From Protopterus annectens (lineage: Eukaryota > Chordata > Ceratodontiformes > Protopteridae), in NCBI RefSeq assembly GCF_019279795.1, contig NC_056732.1:1071793438-1071857437 (forward strand): 64,000 bases of DNA. Direction: 5' to 3'. This document shows, piece by piece, positions 54,562-64,000 of the stretch; position 1 is the first letter of the stretch; the number at the start of each line of letters is the position of its first letter. The notes under the pieces were generated by a model, which saw only the letters and a program-made list of their open reading frames with translations, made no database searches and was not told the origin of the DNA. The position numbers and the translations under genes are program-made.

Positions 54562-55714
54562 ACCTGGACAGTGTCCTTAATCTTGGGGCACAACAGAGAT
54601 GATCTGTCAAAGGGTGCTTTGATGAAGGAAGACAAACGGTTCTGCAAAATCAAGCAGGACTCTTGATGGCTATGGCTCAAGCCACCATCTGTGAGGTACC
54701 TTCTGCAGAATGGGAGATCAACCTCATGGACACATTTAAGATAGACTGGAAGGTGGCCGTCTATGAGGAGATTCTGCTCCCATCCTCATAAAACATGGAC
54801 CCTGAAAGAGATGTGGCAAGCTCCTTGATCAAATCTCTTTGCAGTCTCGTAAAATGTGACAAGTAATTCAGTGACATAAAGGCAAACGTCACTGAAGCAC
54901 AAACATGCTTCCCAAATCTGTCCAACTCTCTAGATTCTCTATTAGGGGGATGGACAGGAACTCCATTCTGCTAGTTCCTTTCTTGTAGCTGCAGCCACAA
55001 CCATGGCATCAATAAGTACTCCCTTGCTCCAGTGCATACAGTCTTTGGGGTTGGGGGGCAAGAATTTTACTCGGTCATTTAGGTATTGGCTCAACACTGT
55101 TTGGCTCCTTCCATGCCTGCCGGAAAACTAAGTCAATGAGATCATCGGCAGGGGGAGTCACCCAAGAAGTAGATGGGCCAGATCCTAAAGCTACCAGGAA
55201 AAGGGTTCCTCTGGGGGGTGGGGGAGTATCAGAAAACCAACCACCTTGTTTCAAGACATACAGGATCTCTCCAAAGTCATCAGGTGATGATCTGGAGGAC
55301 ACATCCCCCTCATCAAAATCAATGTCCTCTCTGACAGATTCTGGGGGGACTCAAGTGCCTCCTCTTGCACATCCTCTTTCAAGGGACTTCCTTAATGGGG
55401 TGTTCTGGAGAAGTGTCGGAAGAGATAACAATGCCCTGATGGAAAGGCTGGAGGCTTGCTCAGGTTGGCTGTTTTACTGGAAAAGATGACGGATGGGGTT
55501 GCAACTGAACTATCAAGCGCCAAGGCTCTGAGGGGAAGAGACTGCTCCAAAAGCTTCTGAGTCGACTTCAAGTTCCCGGATCCTGTGCCAATGCTTCGGC
55601 TCTGAGAGGCCACCGGCTCCAAAACACACTGTGCTGGTTGGCTCAGTGGAACTAAAAGAATCAAAGAGCAAATATTCTCCGGATCCAAAGAAGACACCCC
55701 CAGGGATCTTGAAT
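54562..55714 (-). pseudogene. gag (C-terminal and middle part) of copy H, cut by copy D
   Basis: Blocks shared with G in gag order: a PFDRSSLLCPKI-like segment near 54590-54620 and a hydrophilic Ser/Asp/Pro-rich middle part (frames at 55075-55302 with SSRSSPDDFGEILYVLKQGG). It ends at D (55715) and continues at 60975. The unbroken parts are short. Confidence 0.65.
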
Positions 55715-55887
55715 AGTACAGTTTTGTACCTACCATAAATGTAGATGTTCGAGGATTCCATTGCTGCAGTCCTTACTATTGGGGTATAGTCCGCATCCAG
55801 TCGGCCCGAATACCAGAGTATAAGGCTGACGTCGGTCAGGCGTCAGGGTACTAATGCATGACTCATATCCTCAGTCTTTTCTTGCCC
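55715..55887 (+). repeat. 3' inverted terminal repeat of copy D
   Basis: Pairs in reverse with 60868-60974 (ggactataccccaatagtaa, attcgggccgactgga, gactgaggatatg) and with the full-length repeat of A (4622-4790). Confidence 0.9.
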
Positions 55888-56032
55888 CAGATGTCAGAAG
55901 ACCCTAAAAAGACAAGGCTCAAAATACCTGCACCAAAAATATATACAATATATACAAGACTATATACAAAAATATCAGCATGTAATCTCACCCACACAAC
56001 CACCCCTAAACACAGAGGGGAAGGAGGGAGTT

Positions 56033-56122
56033 GGACTGCAGCAATGGAATCCTCGAACATCTACATTTATGGTAGGTACAAAACTGTACTATGTTCTTCG
56101 TTTCCCATTGCTGCAGTCCTTA
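56033..56122 (-). repeat. ICR of copy D
   Basis: ggactgcagcaatggaatcc to aaactgtact is complementary to the left end; atgttcttcgtttcccattg to ctgcagtcctta is complementary to the right end at 60940-60974. Confidence 0.9.
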
Positions 56123-56156
56123 GAATCCCAAAGCAGAGGTAAGGGAGGCTGGCAAA

Positions 56157-57300
56157 TCATAAAGCAGTAGGAGCTGACAACATGCCTTGCAAAACAGCTG
56201 TGGCAAAACCAGCCCTAGACTTAGAGTAGATAGGAAGGTGATAATGCTTAGAGAAAGTATGCACTGAACTCCAAGTAGCTGCTTCCAAAATATCCTTAGT
56301 TGCCACCCTTAGAAATGCTGTTGAAGTGGCAGTAGCCCTAGTGGAATGAGGCCTAATCCCAGCTGGAATCTCCTTGCCATGATGGGAGTAACAAAATGAA
56401 ATGCAAAAGCCAATCCACCTAGAAATAGTTTGTTTTGACACAGGCTTGCCCTGTGAACTCAAAGCAAAAGAAACAAACAACTGCTGAGACTGCCTAAAAT
56501 CCTTAGTCCTGCTTAAATAATAGCATATTGCCTGTGTACATCTAAAGTGTGCAAAATCTTTTCCCCTTTATTTTGGGGTTCTGCATAAAACGAGGCAAAT
56601 GAATAGTTTGGTTTAAAGCCACACTAGAAACCACCTTAGGCATAAAGGAAGGATTAAGATACCTATCCTTATGGAAAATCAAAAGGGCTCTACTGCCATA
56701 AGGGCCTGCAACTCAGACACCCTTCTTGCAGAAGTAATAGCCAACAGAAAAGCAGTCTTCCATGACAAGTATTTCAATTCAGCAGTAGCTGCAGGCTCAA
56801 AAGGTTGTAGAGTAAGTTTTCCAACACAAAATTGAGATCCCAAGCAGGAGTAGGAGCTCGGGGTCTTATATTCTTTGCCCCTCTAAGAAACTGCTTGAAC
56901 AAAGGATGTGAAAACAATGGTGGGTCACAATCATAGTGAGCTGAAATTGCTGCAGCATGAATCTTAATGGAAGAGAAGGACAAACCTTTGTCCAATAACT
57001 CAGTAAGATATTGAAGAGCCACACTCAAATTAGGCTCAGAAATCTCCAAATTCTTTGCTGTACTCCAAAATAAAAATCTCTTCCATTTTTCATGACACTC
57101 TCCTTGTACTAGGTCTTCTAGCTTCCATAATCACATTTAAAACTTGTTGAGGAAGTTGAGACCTGCTGTGTTTCAACACAGAATATGCCAGGCTGTTAGA
57201 TGAAGAGAGTGAAGCTTGACATTGAGCAGATGACCGTCCTTCTGAGATAACAGATGTGGAATCAAGGTAAAGGCCATGGAGGCTTCCTTACCAGACTCCT
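56157..57300 (-). pseudogene. DIRS tyrosine recombinase of copy D, several small deletions
   Basis: C-terminal frame (56157-56480) has SKQTISRWIGFCISFCYSHH, HSTR and TFSKHYHLPIYSKSRAGF, so His, second Arg and nucleophile Tyr are present. The N-terminal frame (56774-57049) has the LRGAKNIRPRAPTPAWD block, where two residues are lost relative to A (deletion at a CpG). The SARR region and other parts are in different frames. Confidence 0.9.
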
Positions 57301-59103
57301 TAGTAGTGGGTACCAGTGTTGCGAGGCCAATCTGGAGCTATTAAAATCATCCTTGGCTTGTCTTGTCTGACCTTTAAGAGCACCTTTGGAAGAAGAGGCA
57401 GAGGTGGAAAGGCATACACATGAAGATTTTTCCAACTGAAAGAAAGAGCATCCACTTTCCAAGCTGTGTGATGAAACCCCTTTGTGCAAAACTTTGGCAG
57501 CTGGTGGTTTAGTGGAGAAGCGAACAGATCTATGTCTGGAGTTCCCCATGACACTGTCAATTTCTGAAATACATGAAGATCCAGTTTCCACTCGTGGGGA
57601 TCCATGATTTGTCTGCTTAACACATCTGCTAAGGAGTTCTGTGCTCGGCAGAAACCTTGCCTGAAGAGTTAGTTGCAAGCTGGAGAGTCTCCCATAAAAT
57701 CATTGCTTGCCTGCATAGAGGATAAGAATGTGTTCCCCTTGCTTGTTGATGTACCACATGACAGTTGTGTTGTCTGTTAGAATCAACACCTGCCCTGGAA
57801 GAAGTAACTCCTTGAAAGCCATTAATGCAAACTGGACTGCTAACATCTCCTTCATGTTGATATGTAGATGCTGTAGTCTGGCAGGCCACTTGTCTTGTAT
57901 CCACTTTCCATTTAGATGAGCTCCCCAAGCAATGTCCGAGGCATCTGTCGTTAAAATCTGACTTGCCGCTGGTCGGGTCACAGAGAGTCCCTTGTTTAGG
58001 TGACATTCCTGAGCCCACCACAAAAATTCTTTTGAAGGCAAGGTATTATTTGAATGACAGTGTCCAAATCCTGGCAGTGCTGTGTCCATACATTTTGAGA
58101 TACCATTGTAGCTTCCTCATATGCAGTTTGGCATTGGGAAGCACCAGAATACAAGATGCCATGAACCCTAATGCTTGAAGGACTGACCTTGCAGTCAGCA
58201 CGGACTGATGAGATAGTTGATGGAAGTAAAGTGATAGACTCTTTTGTTTGTCCGGGGTTAAAAGGCCATCTGGGCTGCTGTATTCAGTCTCACACCCAGA
58301 AAGCACATGTCTTGAGAGGGTACTAGACTGGACTTTATTTCGTTCACAGAATACCCTAGGCATCTTAGCACTGCTATAACATATTCCAGATGCTGTAGAA
58401 GGTCTTCCTTTCCTTGAGCCAGGATCAGGCAGTCGTCCAAGTAAGGATAGATTTGAATTCCTTGTAGCCTGAAGTAAGCTATCACTGGAGCCAGAACCTT
58501 TGTGAATACTCTAGTAGATAAGCCAAAGGGCAATGCAGAGAACTGATAATGAGAATTTCCAGCTCGAATCGCAGATACTTCCTGCAACTTAGCCTTATAG
58601 GCACATGAAGGTAAGCTTCCTTGAGATCTAAAGTTACCATCCAGTGATCTTTGCCCAGCAGAGGTAGAAGTTGTTGTAACGTCAACATCTTGAACTTGGG
58701 AATGTCCAGATAAGTGTTGAGGAGAGATAAATCCAAAATTGGTCTCCACGTGTTCCCCTTCTTTGGTACTAGGAACAGGCGAGAATAAAATCCTAGGCCC
58801 CTTTCTGAGACAGGGACTGGCTGAATGGCCCCATCTGGAGTAACTGAGAAACTTGCTTGTGAGCCTCTTTTCTTTGTGGAGGAGGAGCGTCTGGCATGCC
58901 TTTGAAAGGGGCATTGTGTGGAAATAAAACCTGTAACCGTGGTGAATGATATCCAACACCCATCTGTCTTGAGTAATTAAATCCCAATTTTCTTTGAAAA
59001 GAGACAGTCTTCCTCCCAAAGGAGCTGCCAGACGAGAATCTACTGGCAGCTGAAAAGGCAGGTCATTGGGTCTGTTTACGAAAGGACTGACCCCTGCCCT
59101 CAC
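57262..59103 (-). pseudogene. DIRS RT-RNase H-Dam-like polyprotein of copy D, several frameshifts
   Basis: Dam-like domain at 57300-57623 (DIDLFASPLNHQLPKF, YAFPPLPLL). RNase H at 57700-58089 (TTDAS, KEMLAV, TDNTT). RT in 58258-59103 with frameshifts, including VTLDLKEAYLHVPI (58482-58736), ALPFGLSTRVF (two residues fewer than ALPFGLSTAPRVF) and YLDDC. The missing residues coincide with a 6-base deletion relative to A. Confidence 0.9.
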
Positions 59104-59137
59104 CAGAAGTCTGAGCAGGTGAACTCCTGATCTAGGC

Positions 59138-60725
59138 CTAAAAGAACCTTGAGCCCTGCCCTACCACGTCTAGACCTACCCCTAGACTGGGAATCATAAG
59201 CAGGATAAGTCCACCCCTTAGCAGGCCAATTTCTACTAAACTTGGCTGCACCTGCAAAAAATCTTTAACAGTTTGCATAGACTTAGCTTTGTCCTCCATT
59301 TTCTTTAAAACTGCTTCCACAGGCGATCCAAACAACACATCCGACTGTAAAGGAGCATCCAAAATCCTTGTCTTAACATGCTCAGCTAAATTCTGATCCT
59401 TCAACCAGGCATGCCTGCGAAGAACAGAACTAGTAGCAGCCACCCTCGAGGAGGCCTGTACAGCATCAAAACCACATTGCAAAGAATGCTTACCCACTTG
59501 TTCAGACACATGAACCAAATCCAGCAACTCTTTACACTCAATAGCTGTCGCCAAAGCATCCACCTTAGATTTCAATTGTGAAAGGAGATAATTTTGATAT
59601 TTAAGCATGTGAAACTGACAATTCAATGCTCTCATGGCTAGAGTGGAAGTAGTATACACTTTCTTTCCCCACCTATCCAAAGCCCTTGCCTCTTTATCAG
59701 TGGGAACAGGATTTTTAACCACAGAAGCTTTAACACCTTTAGGCCCCTGAGAAACAGTTTCTGGGTCCGCCCTAGGACTCTTAAACAAATACTTATGAGC
59801 GGGCACCCTATAATACCTATCAGGTTTAACAGGAGCAGGAGGCAAAGAGTCAGGGTTCAGGGAAGCCTCTGCAAAAACATCTTCCACCACATTCAACACA
59901 GGAGGAATAGCTAAGGGCCTATGCTGGGGTAAAACAAGAATTCCCTAAGCCTTTTCCTGGAATCAGAGTAATCCTGGCCTTCCCATTTAAAATGCTCCCT
60001 CATGGAATGCAGAGTCTCTGAAAATGAGAAATCCTCAGGAGGCTGTAGGAGTGGAATCATCCACATCAGAATCAGAATAAGTAGGATACTCCTGCAAGTC
60101 TTCAGAAGACTCTGAAGCCTCTGAACACTGTTCAAAACTATCAAACTCGGTTCCACCCTAGGCCTCTTATCAGGCGGGGCATAGAACCTCTAATCATAGT
60201 AATCAAATCTTCTGCCATTTTAAGCATATGTTTCTTAGGTACAGAACCCACTGAAGCTGAACTAGGCCTACCTCTCAAAGAAGTTTTGGCAACAGAAGGA
60301 GGCTCTAACTACCTTGGGAAGAGAGGGAAGAACAGTTACCTGAGAAGCCCCTCAGCCTGGCCTACCTGGTGAGAAGGCACATCCTGTAACAGTAAAGGTT
60401 CTGCCTGAGACTCCATGGAAACTCCTGGCAAAACCTCTGGCTCCACTGAGCCTTCTAAAGAACCGGGACTGCGGTTCATCAACCCTAGGCTGGCTGTTTT
60501 GTCCTTCGCTTTCTGGGCGAACCGGGCGCCGGAGCATCCGGCGGCATTTTATAATGCTTCCCAAACACTAACCTGGCACAGTCTAACCTCCTCTTTATAG
60601 TGCGTTTGTTAAACCTAGCACAAGAGCGGCAACCAACGGCCTAAACAAGGTATACACAAGGTATGGTAATCCCTATGAGGTATCTGTTTCCCACAAGAAA
60701 TACAGTTATTCACTTTTTCTGACAT
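59138..60725 (-). pseudogene. gag: DIRS gag of copy D, several frameshifts
   Basis: The core (59138-59899) reads RWGKKVYTTSTLAMRALNC and QVGKHSLQCGFDAVQASS. The acidic part is at 59911-60156 (EDFSFSETLHSMREHF). The MSEK start is at 60723-60725 with the Cys motif start; a deletion removes the CRSC-upstream GPEHDVVG part (A ccaacaacgtcgtgctcaggcc, D ccaacggcc). Several other short deletions shift the frame. Confidence 0.88.
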
Positions 60726-60867
60726 CCGGTTAAATACTGAGGCAAGAAAAACCAAAATGTTCTAGCAGGGTTGCCAGCCAACTCTGTTTTGGTCTGAAAC
60801 TCCGGTTTCGGAAATATTTCAGAACGCCAACCTGCACTCGCAAAACTGCTTCTGCATCGGACCATGC

Positions 60868-60974
60868 GGCAAAAAAGACTGAGGATATGGCGTCGGTCAC
60901 TCTGGTATTCGGGCCGACTGGATGCGGACTATACCCCAATAGTAAGGACTGCAGCAATGGGAAACGAAGAACAT
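60868..60974 (-). repeat. 5' inverted terminal repeat of copy D, internally shortened
   Basis: Against the left repeat of D and the repeat of A it lacks the segment around the CRE palindrome: sequence passes from ggatatggcgtcggtcactc directly to tggtattcgggccgactgga. Its putative promoter core is therefore lost. Confidence 0.85.
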
Positions 60975-61665
60975 CAGACTGCTCCAAAACAGAAAAATGG
61001 ATCAAAGGAGATACTAGAGGGGAAAGGGACAGGTGTTGGCTCTCAGGCCCGGAAGCGGTCGGAGCCAGGAGAACCCCCATCTGTATCTGTGCACTGAGGA
61101 GCTTCTTTGTCATCCTGTCCACATCTGCTTCTGAAAAGCTTCTGGAGGAATGAAGAGAAGCAGTGGTGGAAGGACGCCTAGAATGACTTCAAAGCGACTC
61201 TTCCAGGAACAGATAGGGGAGCCTGTATGAAATCAAATCTGATGGAAGGGGTGGGGTACATATCAGAGGAGACCTTGATTTTTGAGTTGTTGGCTCACAG
61301 ACTGATGGAGCCAACTTTTTCTGAATCTTAACAAGGGATCTGTCAAGGGAGTTGAAGCTGAAGTTGACGGTAGATCTCCAGATATTTTCCAGGACTCCTT
61401 GTCCTTGGTTAGAGTGTCAACTTTTGATTTCTCTGACTTTTTAGAAGGGGTTTGCGCCCCAGCCACTAAAGATGATATGGAGTGCAAGAGACCCCTGCAG
61501 AATTAATTTGTTCTTACAGTCAATCAAGGCCCTAGAATTAAATCCAGAGCAAACAGCACAGTCAACATCAACGTATGCCAGACCCAAATAATACACACAT
61601 TCCCTGTGGGCAACAGGATTTGGGATGTTTTTCCGACTTCTCAAAAGTGCAACAAACAATAAGTA
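60975..61665 (-). pseudogene. gag N-terminus of copy H
   Basis: The frame at 61441-61659 reads NIPNPVAHRECVYYLGLAY, CAVCSGFNSRALIDC. It aligns with QIPHRDYHTLCIPCLGPEH and CRSCARFNKRTI of A, so the Cys/His motif is partly kept. 61263-61487 is a Ser/Lys-rich continuation. 60975-61260 continues the middle part that is interrupted by D. Confidence 0.68.
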
Positions 61666-62049
61666 TCAACTACCAAGAAGTATAATGACAGCAAAAGCTA
61701 TAAGAAAACCTGTCTATCCACACAGAAAATATTTTTTTTACAGGACAAGAAAGGAAGAGAAGGAAAAAACTACAAACTATGGTAGACAAAGTACTCGAAA
61801 GAGTACAAATGGATACTAGAAATGGTAATGAAAAATGCACCGGAATGGTAACCGACACTAAAAAAGGAGAAGACTTAGCTAAGACAATAAAATATTGGAG
61901 GAAAGAAGAAGATAACATAATAAATGTAATTAACTGACAAACACTAACAAAAAAAAAAAGTGTGAAGATAACCCAAAAAAAAAAATGCTTGAGAGCTAGA
62001 GATCCACATCTGATACCTAATGGCGACAAACAAGATCTGGGATATGTTA

Positions 62050-62180
62050 GGTTTTTGGGCCATTACGGGTAAAGGAAGGAGCTTAGGAATTCTAGGATCC
62101 ACTGATTTGGTAGAAGCAGGCGAGTCGGATAACAGTCTCAGATCAGAACCCATCAGTTGAGGAAAGAATGAAAATTACAC
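62050..62180 (-). repeat. 5' inverted terminal repeat of copy H
   Basis: ccattacgggtaaaggaagg, agcttaggaattctaggatc, ggcgagtcggataacagtct and cagatcagaacccatcagtt pair in reverse with 50997-51110. Confidence 0.82.
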
Positions 62181-63840
<1,660 letters not shown>

Positions 63841-64000
63841 ACATATTTAATTGTGCACTTACTTATTTTGTGCAGGGCATATCATTACACTCCTTCTGTA
63901 ACTGCCAGCTCCCATTATTTTACATGTTTTTGGTCACTGCCATCCAAACTAGTGTTATGCAGTACACAGCATGCTACCTGACATACAACTGCCAGACTTC

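Larger units (their letters stand above)
55715..60974 (-). mobile_element. DIRS-type YR retrotransposon, copy D, complete but with many small deletions
   Basis: A 5.26-kb element with outer ends AGTACAG (55715) and GAACAT (60969-60974), inverted terminal repeats and ICR (56033-56122). Gag, RT and recombinase order is as in A and B. It is a close relative of A. Relative to A it carries about 20 short deletions, many at CpG sites, and its right terminal repeat lacks about 45 bases present in the left one. Inserted in the gag of H. Confidence 0.95.
50956..62180 (-). mobile_element. DIRS copy H, split by copy D
   Basis: Inverted repeats define the ends: ttttcattcttcaaccgatg, tagaactctcaagctcctcc and ccttacccataa (50997-51102) pair in reverse with 62060-62175. 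ICR at 51285-51385, recombinase, Dam-like, RNase H and RT lie between 51426 and 54480; gag runs from there to 55714 and resumes at 60975-61665. Copy D lies in the gag. Same family as G. Confidence 0.87.

Overview
This window is repeat-derived vertebrate DNA, and I see no credible host gene. It holds many DIRS-type tyrosine-recombinase (YR) retrotransposons, L2/CR1-group LINEs, two tRNA-derived SINEs, a Tigger/pogo DNA transposon, two MITE-like inverted-repeat elements, an old gamma/epsilon-like endogenous retrovirus and long TA/CA microsatellites. This mix fits a large, transposon-rich genome such as that of an amphibian (caecilian or salamander) or a lungfish. The species cannot be fixed from sequence alone.

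The backbone is about a dozen DIRS copies, here called X, Y, A, B, K, G, C, E, M, F, H and D. All lie on the minus strand. A complete copy reads, from its 5' end at the higher coordinate: inverted terminal repeat (ITR), gag with an N-terminal Cys/His-rich motif, a fused reverse transcriptase (RT), RNase H and Dam-like methyltransferase frame, an overlapping tyrosine recombinase, an internal complementary region (ICR), and the opposite ITR. Each ICR is the reverse complement of the two outer ends joined head to tail, the expected signature of replication through a circle. Copies A, B, C and D are relatively young and similar; K, E and F form a second family; G and H a third; X, Y and M are old and decayed.

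The copies are nested. 1-11283: A sits in the gag of Y, Y sits in the recombinase of X, and a Tigger transposon sits elsewhere in the same recombinase of X. 11284-16852: B, complete in structure, follows directly on the broken gag of X. 16853-18505: a 5'-truncated LINE split by a MITE with an 8-bp target duplication. 18510-21660: endogenous retrovirus remnants (pol and env) carrying a SINE. 21740-42504: K is split by two elements lying back to back, G (itself split by C, which carries a second MITE in a TA repeat) and E (itself split by a longer LINE and by a SINE lying in its RT active-site region). 42505-44216: old remnants. 44217-49876: F, carrying two LINE 3' fragments. 49877-50955: unassigned AT-rich sequence. 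50956-62180: H, whose gag is split by D. 62181-64000: unassigned sequence ending in a TA/CA microsatellite.

No element looks fully coding. The best-preserved frames are the gag of A (one premature stop near its end), the recombinase of C (one nonsense codon) and the recombinase and RT of B (frameshifts and a mutated RT active site). Element boundaries were read by eye from shared termini and may be off by a few bases; those of the old copies are less certain.
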